Below are positions 28,368-36,410 of a DNA stretch of 64,000 nt, piece by piece. The notes below the pieces were generated by a model. The model had not been told where the DNA came from. It saw only the letters and a program-made list of their open reading frames with translations, and made no database searches. Numbering within the stretch: position 1 is the stretch's first letter; the number at the start of each line of letters is the position of its first letter. Source of the DNA: Galbitalea sp. SE-J8 (GTDB taxonomy: Bacteria; Actinomycetota; Actinomycetes; Actinomycetales; Microbacteriaceae); the NCBI RefSeq assembly GCF_030345695.1, contig NZ_JAUASV010000014.1:1-64000 (forward strand), given 5' to 3'. The translations under genes and the position numbers were made by a program.

Positions 28368-29441
28368 TTAGAGCGCGAAGCGGAACTCGACCACGTCGCC
28401 GTCCTGCATGACGTAGTCCTTGCCCTCGATGCGAGCCTTCCCCTTCGCGCGGGCCTCGGCGATCGAGCCGGCCGCGATGAGGTCGTCGAAGCCGATGACC
28501 TCCGCCTTGATGAAGCCCTTCTCGAAGTCCGTGTGGATGACGCCCGCCGCCTGCGGGGCCTTGGCCCCCTGCGGGATCGTCCACGCGCGCGACTCCTTCG
28601 GCCCCGCGGTGAGGTAGGTCTGCAGGCCGAGCGTCGCGAACCCGACGCGGGCGAGCTGGTCGAGACCGCTCTCGGTCTGACCGGTCGACTCGAGCAGCTC
28701 CTGGGCGTCCTCCGGGTCGAGGTCGATGAGCTCGCTCTCCACCTTCGCGTCGAGGAACACGGCCTGGGCGGACGCGACGAGAGCGGCCAGCTCCGCCCGG
28801 CGCACCGCATCCGTCAGCACCTGCTCGTCGACGTTGAACACGTACAGGAACGGCTTCGCGGTGAGCAGCCCCAGCTCGCGGATCGGCGCCAGGTCGAGAG
28901 CGGATGCGCTGAGCGGCTTCGCGCCGTCGAGCCATGCCTTCGCGGCGAGCGCCGTCTCGAGCACGGCGGCCTCAATGCGCTTGCCCTTGACCTCCTTCTC
29001 GTAGCGCGGCAGCGCCCTCTCGAGTGTCTGCAGGTCGGCGAGCACGAGCTCGGTGTTGATCGTCTCCATGTCGTCCGAGGGGTCGACGACGCCCGCGACG
29101 TGCACGACGTCGTCGTCCGCGAACCCGCGCACGACCTGCGCGATCGCGTCGGCCTCGCGGATGTTCGCGAGGAACTGGTTGCCGAGCCCCTCCCCCTCGC
29201 TCGCGCCCTTCACGATGCCGGCGATGTCGACGAACGAGACCGTCGCGGGCACGGTGCGCTCGCTGCCGAACAGCTCCGCGAGCCGGTCGAGCCGCGGGTC
29301 GGGCAGGCTCACGACGCCGACGTTCGGCTCGATCGTCGCGAACGGGTAGTTCGCCGCGAGCACGTCGTTCTTGGTCAGCGCGTTGAAGAGCGTCGACTTG
29401 CCGACGTTGGGAAGTCCGACGATTCCGATGGTGAGAGCCAC
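28368..29441 (-). CDS. ychF: redox-regulated ATPase/GTPase YchF (OLA1 family)
   Basis: A 357-residue Obg-family P-loop protein. G1 is GLPNVGKSTLFNAL at residues 9-22, the G3-like motif is DIAGIVKGASEGEGLGNQFL, and the G4 position reads FLYVFNVDE, in keeping with ATP preference. The C-terminal TGS domain contains GFIKAEVIGFDDL and ends VMQDGDVVEFRFAL. It binds ribosomes and modulates stress responses. It is a single-gene unit, divergent from the MFS transporter gene. Confidence 0.96.
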   Translation of the reverse strand: MALTIGIVGLPNVGKSTLFNALTKNDVLAANYPFATIEPNVGVVSLPDPRLDRLAELFGSERTVPATVSFVDIAGIVKGASEGEGLGNQFLANIREADAIAQVVRGFADDDVVHVAGVVDPSDDMETINTELVLADLQTLERALPRYEKEVKGKRIEAAVLETALAAKAWLDGAKPLSASALDLAPIRELGLLTAKPFLYVFNVDEQVLTDAVRRAELAALVASAQAVFLDAKVESELIDLDPEDAQELLESTGQTESGLDQLARVGFATLGLQTYLTAGPKESRAWTIPQGAKAPQAAGVIHTDFEKGFIKAEVIGFDDLIAAGSIAEARAKGKARIEGKDYVMQDGDVVEFRFAL

Positions 29442-29489
29442 GGGGGTCCAGCGTACCGGTGCGCTCGGGAGCGGTGACGCCGGCGGGTG

Positions 29490-29579
29490 CCGTTCAAAAC
29501 TCCGGAGAAAAACGCGGTCGGCGGGACGGAACGGCGCGAAGCGGGCTCAACACGCCAGAATCTCCGGAGTTCTGAACGG
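29490..29579. repeat. long inverted repeat family D (19-bp arms, one mismatch)
   Basis: CCGTTCAAAACTCCGGAGA at 29490-29508 pairs with TCTCCGGAGTTCTGAACGG at 29561-29579 with one mismatch, enclosing a 52-nt centre. It lies in the divergent space upstream of ychF, so it is not a terminator of either flanking gene. The inner arm end CTCCGGAG resembles the GGAG end of families A and B. Confidence 0.85.
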
Positions 29580-29649
29580 GCCCGCGGGCCGGGGAACGGA
29601 TCCCACGCCGTCGGCACGTGTCGCGAGCCTCGATCCCGCAACTTGCGCA

Positions 29650-29684
29650 GAGTGCAAAGTTGCAGCTACCGTAACTTTGCACTC
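29650..29684. promoter_or_regulatory. 12-bp-arm dyad, probable TetR operator over the MFS promoter
   Basis: GAGTGCAAAGTT (29650-29661) and AACTTTGCACTC (29673-29684) form a perfect inverted repeat with an 11-nt spacer, about 95 bp before the MFS start. A TTGCGC (29643) and TACCGT (29667) pair with 18-nt spacing overlaps it as a possible promoter. A competing pairing GCAACTT (29638) with AAGTTGC (29657) also exists. The TetR gene at the end of this operon is the likely binder. Confidence 0.55.
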
Positions 29685-29778
29685 GCCGAAGGCATCGGCG
29701 ACGCACGAAGCCGACGCGGGCTCCGCCTTCCCCGTCGGCAGGCGGTTCCCGCGCGATCCCTCCTCCGAACGGAACCGC

Positions 29779-31695
29779 ATGTCCTCCTCCGCCACCGCGG
29801 CGCCGACGTCGACCGGGCACGCGCCCGTGATGTCGCACCGGCAGATCCTCCTCGTCATCTACGGCCTCATGGCCGGCATGTTCCTGTCGTCGCTCGACCA
29901 GACCATCGTCGGCACCGCCATCCGCACCATCGGCGACGACCTGCACGGCCTCGACCAGCAGGCCTGGGTCACGACCGCCTACCTGATCACCTCGACGATC
30001 GCGACGCCGATCTACGGCAAACTCAGCGACATCTTCGGCCGCCGCCCGCTGTTCATCTTCGGCATCGCGGTGTTCCTGCTCGGCTCCGTGCTCTCGACGT
30101 TCTCCACGTCGATGCTCATGCTCGCCGGCTTCCGCGCCGTGCAGGGCATCGGCGCCGGCGCGATGATGTCGCTGCCGCTCGCGATCATGGCCGACATGCT
30201 CGCGCCGCGTGAGCGCGCGAAGTACCAGGGCTACTTCTTCGCGGTGTTCGGCATCTCATCCGTCGTCGGACCGCTCATCGGCGGCCTGTTCGCGGGCGCG
30301 CACGAGATCCTGTTCATCTCGGGCTGGCGCTGGGTGTTCCTGATCAACCTGCCGATCGGCGCCGTCGCGCTGTTCATGGTCATCTCGTTCCTGCACCTGC
30401 CGAAGTTCGAGCGCCACAACGCGCCGCGCATCGACTGGTGGGGTGCGGCGTTCATCATCGTCACGCTCGCTCCGCTGCTGCTCATCGCGGAACAGGGCCG
30501 CGAGTGGGGCTGGGGCTCCGCGGGCGCCATCGTCTGCTACGCCATCGGCGCGATCGGACTCGTCACGCTCATCCTCGTCGAGCGCGCGATGGGAACGGAT
30601 GCGATCATCCCGCTGCGCCTGTTCCGTTCCGGCGTGTTCTCGATGGCGACCGTGCTCGGCGTGCTCGTCGGCTTCGGCATGTTCGGCGCGATGCTCACCA
30701 TCCCGCTCTACCTGCAGATCGTCGCCGGCCTGACCCCGACGGTCTCCGGCTTCGCGATGATCCCGATGATCGTGGGACTCATGATCGCGGCGATCGGCTC
30801 GACGCAGATCATGTCGCGCACCGGGCACTACCGCATCTTCCCGGTCACGGGCACGTTCGCGACCGGGGTGGGCTTCTTCATCCTCACCTTCCTGACGATC
30901 GACAAGCCGCTGTGGTTCCTCATGCTCGGCATGTTCTTCATCGGTCTCGGCCTCGGCCAGCTCATGCAGACGCTCACGCTCGCCAGCCAGGGCTCGGTCG
31001 AGCCCGACCAGATGGGCGTGGCGACGAGCGCGTCGACCTTCTTCCGCCAGATCGGTGGAACGCTCGGCGTCGCCATCCTGCTCTCGGTGCTGTTCTCGGT
31101 GCTGCCGGGCAACATCATGAAGGCGAACCAGGACACCGCGACGCTCACGTCGGCGCTGTCGGCCGCGCTCGACCCGGAGGTCGCCGACGCCCCGGCCAAC
31201 GCCGCGATCATGAAGCAGCTCTGGACGCCCCTCGTCGAGCCGCTCGAGCAGCAGGCGACCGCGCAGGGCATCGACCTCACGGATGCCACGCAGCGCTCGG
31301 CCTTCGTCGACGCGGTCGTGCCCGCGATCGAGAAGCAGCTCGACGCGAACGCGGACGTCTCGAGCTCGTCGAGCAGCTCCACGAGCGACACGTCGTTCCT
31401 CAACGGCGCCGACAGGCGCCTGAGCGCGCCGTTCCTGACCGGGTTCAACGACTCGGCGGTCGTCGTGTACTGGATCGCGCTCGGCGTCATCCTGCTCGCG
31501 TTCGTGCTCACCTGGTTCTTCAAGGTGCCGCCGCTGCGCCAGCGCTCCGCCCTGCAGGAGCGCGCCGACTCGGAGCGCGCGGCCGAGGAGGAGCTCGCCG
31601 CCGAGGAGGAGCTCGCGATCCAGGCGGATGCCGCCGCGGCCCAGACCGGATCGCTCGTCGCGCCGGTGACCGGGAGCATCCCGACCCAGCGGTGA
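29779..31695 (+). CDS. DHA2-family MFS multidrug efflux transporter
   Basis: A 638-residue major facilitator of the 14-helix DHA2 (EmrB/QacA) type. The motif LDQTIVGTAIRTIGDDL is typical of the first helix, and YGKLSDIFGRRPLF is the conserved A motif between helices 2 and 3. A large extracellular loop rich in Ser (SSSSSSTSD) precedes the last helix, and the C-terminus is an acidic EELAAEEELA tail. It exports drugs or toxic metabolites using the proton gradient. The ATG is chosen because the 136 upstream codons cross the repeats. A TetR gene follows 66 bp downstream. Confidence 0.93.
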   Translation: MSSSATAAPTSTGHAPVMSHRQILLVIYGLMAGMFLSSLDQTIVGTAIRTIGDDLHGLDQQAWVTTAYLITSTIATPIYGKLSDIFGRRPLFIFGIAVFLLGSVLSTFSTSMLMLAGFRAVQGIGAGAMMSLPLAIMADMLAPRERAKYQGYFFAVFGISSVVGPLIGGLFAGAHEILFISGWRWVFLINLPIGAVALFMVISFLHLPKFERHNAPRIDWWGAAFIIVTLAPLLLIAEQGREWGWGSAGAIVCYAIGAIGLVTLILVERAMGTDAIIPLRLFRSGVFSMATVLGVLVGFGMFGAMLTIPLYLQIVAGLTPTVSGFAMIPMIVGLMIAAIGSTQIMSRTGHYRIFPVTGTFATGVGFFILTFLTIDKPLWFLMLGMFFIGLGLGQLMQTLTLASQGSVEPDQMGVATSASTFFRQIGGTLGVAILLSVLFSVLPGNIMKANQDTATLTSALSAALDPEVADAPANAAIMKQLWTPLVEPLEQQATAQGIDLTDATQRSAFVDAVVPAIEKQLDANADVSSSSSSSTSDTSFLNGADRRLSAPFLTGFNDSAVVVYWIALGVILLAFVLTWFFKVPPLRQRSALQERADSERAAEEELAAEEELAIQADAAAAQTGSLVAPVTGSIPTQR

Positions 31696-31761
31696 CGCGT
31701 GGGGGCTCCGGCCGCGCGCCGGGGCCCCCCGCGCATCCGTTCGGTCCCGTTGGGGAAAGCC

Positions 31762-32358
31762 ATGAGCACGATCGAGAACGGCGAGGAGACGGCCGCCTTC
31801 GGGCTGCGCAGCCGGAAGAAGCTCGTCACCCGCACCACGTTGCAGCTCGCGGCGCGCGCGCTCATCGAGGAGCGCGGCGTCGGCGGCGCGACCGTCGAGG
31901 AGATCTGCGCCCGTGCCGGGGTCAGCCCGCGCACGTTCTTCAACTACTTCCCGTCGAAGGCCGCCGCGGCCCTGGGCCTGCCCGAGAGTCCCGTGCCGCC
32001 CGAGCACGTCGAGCTCTTCCTCGGCCACGCCGAGGGCGGTCTGGTCGACGACCTGTGCGTGCTCGTCGCCGCGAGCGCCGCGGACATCGACGAGCACGGC
32101 GCCCGCAAGGAGCTCGTGCGGCGGCATCCGGAGCTCGCGCCCACCATGTTCCACTGGCTGCACTCGCTGCGGCAGGAGCTCGTCGTGCTCGCGACCGAGC
32201 GCGCCGACGAACACACCGCCCGCATCGCGGTCGCGCTCGTGATCGCCGCGTTCATCGAGGTGCAGCAGGACGCGCAGGTGCCCTCGCGGGCGATGCTCGG
32301 CGAGCGGATGCGGGCGAACGTGCGCGAGATGTGCGCGCTCGGAGCGGACCTGCGCTGA
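31762..32358 (+). CDS. TetR-family transcriptional repressor
   Basis: A 198-residue regulator. The N-terminal helix-turn-helix contains VEEICARAGVSPRTFFNYFPSKAAAAL, the strongest TetR signature. The C-terminal ligand-binding domain is variable, as usual. It follows the DHA2 transporter on the same strand and probably represses the pair until a transported compound binds. The ATG has a GGGGAAAG site upstream. Its stop codon is inside the first unit of a 33-bp tandem duplication. Confidence 0.92.
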   Translation: MSTIENGEETAAFGLRSRKKLVTRTTLQLAARALIEERGVGGATVEEICARAGVSPRTFFNYFPSKAAAALGLPESPVPPEHVELFLGHAEGGLVDDLCVLVAASAADIDEHGARKELVRRHPELAPTMFHWLHSLRQELVVLATERADEHTARIAVALVIAAFIEVQQDAQVPSRAMLGERMRANVREMCALGADLR

Positions 32359-32407
32359 GCCCGGCGCCGCGCGTGAGCGGACCTGCGCTGAGCCCGGCGC
32401 CGCGCGT
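32343..32407. repeat. 33-bp tandem duplication spanning the tetR stop
   Basis: Two units start at 32343 and 32376 and are identical over 32 bases (AGCGGACCTGCGCTGAGC...). The first unit contains the last codons and TGA of the TetR gene; the second is non-coding. This looks like a recent slippage or unequal exchange that did not alter the protein. Confidence 0.9.
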
Positions 32408-32446
32408 CATCCGTCGAACGTCGGGGGCCGGTGCGAGGGTGATGAC

Positions 32447-33052
32447 GTGCCCCTGGACTTCACCGCCATCGACTTCGAGACCGCCAACAACTCCGCCGCG
32501 AGCGCGTGCTCCGTGGGTCTCGTGAAGGTGCGCGACGGCGCCGTCGTCGACACGGCGAGCTGGTTCATCCGCCCGCCGTCCGGGCACGACCGCTTCCTCG
32601 AGTGGAACACGCGCATCCACGGCATCTCGCCGGCGGATGTCGTGGACGCCCCGCTCTGGAGCGAGCAGCTCGCCGACCTCGTCGCCTTCGCCGACGGCGA
32701 CGTGCTCGTGGCGCACAACGCCGGGTTCGACATGGGCGTCATCCGGGCGGCGTGCGGCGCGAGCTACGTCGAGACGCCGTCGTTCGGCTACCTGTGCAGC
32801 CTGCAGGTCGCGCGCCGCACCTACCACCTCGACTCCTACCGCCTGCCGGTCGCCGCGATGGCCGCGGGCTTCGAGGACTTCCGGCACCACGACGCGCTCG
32901 CCGACTCGCTCGCGTGCGCGGCGATCATCGTGCACGCCGCCCGCCGCCACGGCGCCGACGACGTGGGGCGTCTCGCGACGATCTCGGGTGCACGGATGGG
33001 GCGGATCGGCGCCGCGGCGGCCGACCACCGTCCGGCGGCGCTCACGCTCTGA
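32447..33052 (+). CDS. DEDDh 3'-5' exonuclease, DNA polymerase III epsilon-like
   Basis: A 201-residue exonuclease of the DnaQ/RNase T superfamily. ExoI is DFTAIDFETANNSAAS (Asp and Glu ligands), ExoII is VLVAHNAGFDMGVIRAA, and ExoIII is HHDALADSLACAAI, giving all DEDDh residues. Short proteins of this type in actinobacteria are annotated as exonucleases or epsilon-like proteins, and process DNA or RNA 3' ends. No polymerase or BRCT domain follows. The GTG is the start because the frame upstream lies in the duplicated spacer. Confidence 0.88.
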   Translation: MPLDFTAIDFETANNSAASACSVGLVKVRDGAVVDTASWFIRPPSGHDRFLEWNTRIHGISPADVVDAPLWSEQLADLVAFADGDVLVAHNAGFDMGVIRAACGASYVETPSFGYLCSLQVARRTYHLDSYRLPVAAMAAGFEDFRHHDALADSLACAAIIVHAARRHGADDVGRLATISGARMGRIGAAAADHRPAALTL

Positions 33053-33102
33053 GCCACCCGGCGAGGCGCCGCCGTGCGGAGGGTCAGCGCCGCGCGGAGG
33101 GG

Positions 33103-33858
33103 TCAGCGCCGCGCGAGCGCGGCCACCCGGCGCAGGTAATGCCGTTGCGGCGCGCTGCGCACCACGAGCGGCAGGCGACGGTAGGCCGCGGATGCGACGG
33201 CGAGCCGCCGCTCGACGCGCGCCTGATCGCGGTCGCTCCACGCCATCCGGAACTCCTCGCGCACGCGCCCAGGCAGCAGTGCGGCCGTGACGGCACGCAC
33301 GCCCGGCAGCAGCGGGCGCAGCGGCACGGGCAGCGTCGCGCCGCCCAGCAGGGTGCGCTCGACCGCGCGCACCTCGTCGTCGACCGCGAGGCGTGCGAGC
33401 TGGGCGTCCCAGTAGCGGCCGAACGCGGCCCGGTCGGCGGGCCACAGCTCGGCGGGCATCTGCAGGGCGCCGCCGAGCACCGCGTAGGAGCGGTACAGCG
33501 CCTCGGCATCCGTCGGCTCGCCGAACACCCGGGTGTACATGCCGATCGCGGAGTCGTAGAGCGTCGCGGCGACCCAGAGCTGCAGCTCGGGGTCCATCGC
33601 ACTGTAGCCCGGCCCGCGCACCGGCGCGTGCGCCCGGTTCACGATGCGGCGCATCGCGGCGACCTCGCCGGGCGTGCCGGCCGCGATCGCATAGACATAG
33701 GCGAGCGTGCCGTGCAGCCGGCCGAGCGGGTCGCCCGCGAAGTCGCTGTGCCGGGCGACGCCGCGTCCGATCGCCGGATGGGCGAGCTGCAACAGCAGCG
33801 CGCGGCCGCCGGCGGCGAGCAGGATGCCCTCGCGGGACACCTCGGCGAGCGTCGTCAC
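33103..33858 (-). CDS. oxygenase MpaB-like protein (DUF2236 family)
   Basis: A 251-residue alpha-helical protein. LAEVSREGILLAAGGRALLLQLAHPAIGRGVARHSDF with its central histidine, followed by VYAIAAGTPGEVAAMRRIVNRAHAPV, is characteristic of the MpaB/latex-clearing-protein group that binds heme b and oxygenates hydrophobic substrates. The later DAEALYRSYAVLGG and FGRYWDAQLARL also match. The GTG start begins 7 nt after the stop of the upstream gene, so the two form an operon. Substrate unknown. Confidence 0.85.
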   Translation of the reverse strand: MTTLAEVSREGILLAAGGRALLLQLAHPAIGRGVARHSDFAGDPLGRLHGTLAYVYAIAAGTPGEVAAMRRIVNRAHAPVRGPGYSAMDPELQLWVAATLYDSAIGMYTRVFGEPTDAEALYRSYAVLGGALQMPAELWPADRAAFGRYWDAQLARLAVDDEVRAVERTLLGGATLPVPLRPLLPGVRAVTAALLPGRVREEFRMAWSDRDQARVERRLAVASAAYRRLPLVVRSAPQRHYLRRVAALARR

Positions 33859-33865
33859 GGACGGC

Positions 33866-34468
33866 TCACTCGAGCGCGACCCCGCGCTCGGCCGCGAGTC
33901 CCGCGAGGTCGAGCGCGAGGAACGCGCCGACGCGCTCGGCCCGCTCGCGGACGTAGTCGGGATCGGGCGCCGGCTCCGGCTCGAGCGGCACGATCCGGCT
34001 CGCGAGGAACGCCCCGATCTCCCGCCACGCCTCCAGCCGGCTGCGCTCCACGAGCGCGTCGAGCGCGTCGCGGTCCCGCCCCCGGCCGGCGAAGGCCGCG
34101 GACATGGCGCGGTGCACGGTCTCGCGGCGCTCGTTCTCGCGGTCCTCGGCCACGGCATCCGCATCGGGCAGCGGGTCGTCGAACCGCCGCGCCTCGCGGC
34201 GCGCCCGCTCGCGCTCGCCGAGCTCCCACTCCGAGTCGGCGAGCTGCTCGAACGCGCCCGCGGCGACCTCCGCGAGAGCGTCCCGATCGAGGTCGAGCCG
34301 GTCGCGCAGGGCGTCGACGACGATGCGGTTGCGCAGCGTCATCCGTACGCTCGACTCGGCGATGAGCACGCCGTCGTCGACGACGCGCTCGACGGGGGGC
34401 GGCTCGACGGGCGCGGGGGCCTCGTACGTTCCGAGGTCCCGGCGTCGCCGGCGCCAGAAGGGGCTCAT
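33866..34468 (-). CDS. hypothetical charged protein
   Basis: A 200-residue soluble protein that I do not recognise. The N-terminus is MSPFWRRRRRDLGTYEAPAPVEPPPVERVVDDGVLIAES. The rest is very rich in Arg, Glu, Asp and Ala with heptad-like helical stretches (RARREARRFDDPLPDADAVAEDRENERRE), suggesting a helical or partly coiled-coil structure. No signal peptide or membrane helix is present. It is followed 7 nt later by the MpaB-like gene and presumably shares its transcript. An 85-bp inverted repeat lies 76 bp upstream. Confidence 0.65.
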   Translation of the reverse strand: MSPFWRRRRRDLGTYEAPAPVEPPPVERVVDDGVLIAESSVRMTLRNRIVVDALRDRLDLDRDALAEVAAGAFEQLADSEWELGERERARREARRFDDPLPDADAVAEDRENERRETVHRAMSAAFAGRGRDRDALDALVERSRLEAWREIGAFLASRIVPLEPEPAPDPDYVRERAERVGAFLALDLAGLAAERGVALE

Positions 34469-34543
34469 CGCGATCCATTCTCGCGCGTGCCGGCCCCGCC
34501 GTGCTCGGTCGGCCCGCGTGCGTCGGCGCTCGGCCCGCGCTCT

Positions 34544-34628
34544 TCCGAAAACGAAGGAGGAATCGAACGGATGCGACCCGCACACCCGATTCCGGCCGCG
34601 GTCGCGCCCGTTCTCCTTCGTTTTCGGA
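34544..34628. repeat. 85-bp stem-loop element, family A copy 1
   Basis: TCCGAAAACGAAGGAG (34544-34559) and its exact complement CTCCTTCGTTTTCGGA (34613-34628) flank a 53-nt centre. It lies between two minus-strand genes (downstream of mmsA). The centre contains its own short pairing, GGAATCG with CGATTCC. Three more copies with the same arms occur at 36261, 40177 and 51990. Confidence 0.93.
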
Positions 34629-34687
34629 CACAGCGGAGGCCGGCCCGCGCGTGCACCCGGCGCGAGGCGGCGCGGCGCAGCGCCCGG

Positions 34688-36175
34688 CTAATTCTGCGGG
34701 AAGCCCAGGTTGATGCCGCCGTGGCTGGGGTCGAGCCAGCGGCTCGTGACCGCCTTCTCCCGGGTGAAGAAGTGCACCGACTGCGGGCCGTAGGCCTTCG
34801 TGTCGCCGAACAACGAGGCCTTCCAGCCGCCGAACGAGTAGTAGCCGACCGGCACCGGGATCGGCACGTTGATGCCGATCATTCCCACCGTTACCTCGGT
34901 CTGGAAGCGCCGGGCGGCGCCGCCGTCGTTCGTGAAGATCGCCGTGCCGTTGCCGAACGGGCTCGCGTTGATGAGCGCGACGCCCTCCTCGTAGCTCGCG
35001 ACGCGCACCACGGACAGCACGGGGCCGAAGATCTCGTGCCGGTAGACGTCGGAGCTGGTCGGCACGGCGTCGATGAGCGTGGGCCCGAGCCAGAAGCCGT
35101 CGGCCGCGCCATCCGCTGCCACGCCGCGTCCGTCGACGACGACGCGCGCGCCGTCCCGCTCGGCGAGCTCGATGTAGCCGGCGACCTTGTCGCGGTGCTC
35201 CCGCGTGATGAGCGGCCCCATGTCGCAGCCGCGCGTGCCGTCCCCGACGGTGAGGCCGCCCATCCGTTCGGTGATCTTCGGGATGAGCGCGTCGGCGACG
35301 TCGCCGACCGCGACGACCACCGAGATCGCCATGCAGCGCTCGCCCGCACTGCCGAAGCCCGCGTTGACGGCGGAGTCGGCGACGAGGTCGAGGTCGGCGT
35401 CGGGCAGCACGAGCATGTGGTTCTTCGCGCCGCCGAGCGCCTGCACGCGCTTGCCGTGCTGCGCCGCGGTCTCGTAGATGTACTTCGCGATCGGCGTCGA
35501 GCCGACGAAGCTCACGGACGCGACATCCGGGTGCGTGAGGATCGCGTCGACGCTCTCCTTGTCGCCGTGCACGACGTTGAGCACGCCGTCGGGCAGGCCG
35601 GCCTCCTGCAGCAGCCGCGCCATCCAGACGGCGGCGCTCGGGTCCTTCTCGCTCGGCTTCAGCACGACGGTGTTGCCCGCGGCGATCGCGATCGGGAAGA
35701 ACCACAGCGGCACCATCGCCGGGAAGTTGAACGGCGAGATGATGCCGACGACCCCGAGCGGCTGACGGATGCTGTACACGTCGACGCCGGTCGAGACCGA
35801 CTCACTGTACTCGCCCTTCATGAGGTTCGGGATGCTCGTGGCGAGCTCGACGACCTCGAGGCCGCGGGCGATCTCGCCGAGCGCGTCGGAGGTCACCTTG
35901 CCGTGCTCGTTCGTGAGGATCGCGGCGAGGTCGCCCTTGCGGGCGTTGAGCAGCTCCCGGAACGCGAACATGATCTGCTGGCGCTTGGCGAGGCTCGTGC
36001 CGGACCAGGCCGGGAAGGCGGCGGCCGCAGCGGCGACGGCGACGGCGACGTCATCCGTGCTGGCGAGGCGCACGTCCTTGGTGACGACGCCCTGCGCGGG
36101 GTTGTAGACGGGTGCCGTGCGCGTCGATTCACCAGTGAACGCGGCGCCGGAGACCCAGTGGTCGAGGATGGTCAT
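34688..36175 (-). CDS. mmsA: methylmalonate-semialdehyde dehydrogenase (CoA-acylating)
   Basis: A 495-residue aldehyde dehydrogenase that oxidises (methyl)malonate semialdehyde to propionyl- or acetyl-CoA in valine, pyrimidine or inositol breakdown. Motifs: GIISPFNFPAMVPLWFFPIA (family signature), VSFVGSTPIAKYIYETAA (NAD binding), ALGGAKNHMLVLPDADLD, and the catalytic Cys in GSAGERCMAIS. Length is normal. A TACACT -10-like box lies only 6-12 nt before the ATG, so the message may be nearly leaderless. It is a single-gene unit flanked on both sides by copies of the family A repeat. Confidence 0.95.
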   Translation of the reverse strand: MTILDHWVSGAAFTGESTRTAPVYNPAQGVVTKDVRLASTDDVAVAVAAAAAAFPAWSGTSLAKRQQIMFAFRELLNARKGDLAAILTNEHGKVTSDALGEIARGLEVVELATSIPNLMKGEYSESVSTGVDVYSIRQPLGVVGIISPFNFPAMVPLWFFPIAIAAGNTVVLKPSEKDPSAAVWMARLLQEAGLPDGVLNVVHGDKESVDAILTHPDVASVSFVGSTPIAKYIYETAAQHGKRVQALGGAKNHMLVLPDADLDLVADSAVNAGFGSAGERCMAISVVVAVGDVADALIPKITERMGGLTVGDGTRGCDMGPLITREHRDKVAGYIELAERDGARVVVDGRGVAADGAADGFWLGPTLIDAVPTSSDVYRHEIFGPVLSVVRVASYEEGVALINASPFGNGTAIFTNDGGAARRFQTEVTVGMIGINVPIPVPVGYYSFGGWKASLFGDTKAYGPQSVHFFTREKAVTSRWLDPSHGGINLGFPQN

Positions 36176-36260
36176 GCCGCGAGTGTAGGCACGAGACATT
36201 TCCCGAACATTTTGTTGGCGCGGGCGCGCGCGCATTCGATCCGATGGTGCCGCGAGCCAT

Positions 36261-36345
36261 CCCGAAAACGAAGGAGATCCGCGCGATCCGCGGACCATTG
36301 CGGCGATACAGCGCCGCATCCGCCGGTTCCTCCTTCGTTTTCGGG
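36261..36345. repeat. 85-bp stem-loop element, family A copy 2
   Basis: CCCGAAAACGAAGGAG (36261-36276) and CTCCTTCGTTTTCGGG (36330-36345) enclose a 53-nt centre, the same spacing as copy 1 but an unrelated centre sequence. It is in a divergent intergenic region (mmsA and rmuC both transcribed away), which argues against a terminator role. Confidence 0.93.
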
Positions 36346-36410
36346 GCGCGGGGTCGACCGAGCGGCGCGGGACCCGGGCGATGTCGGATGCCGCCGCCAG
36401 ACTGATCAGC

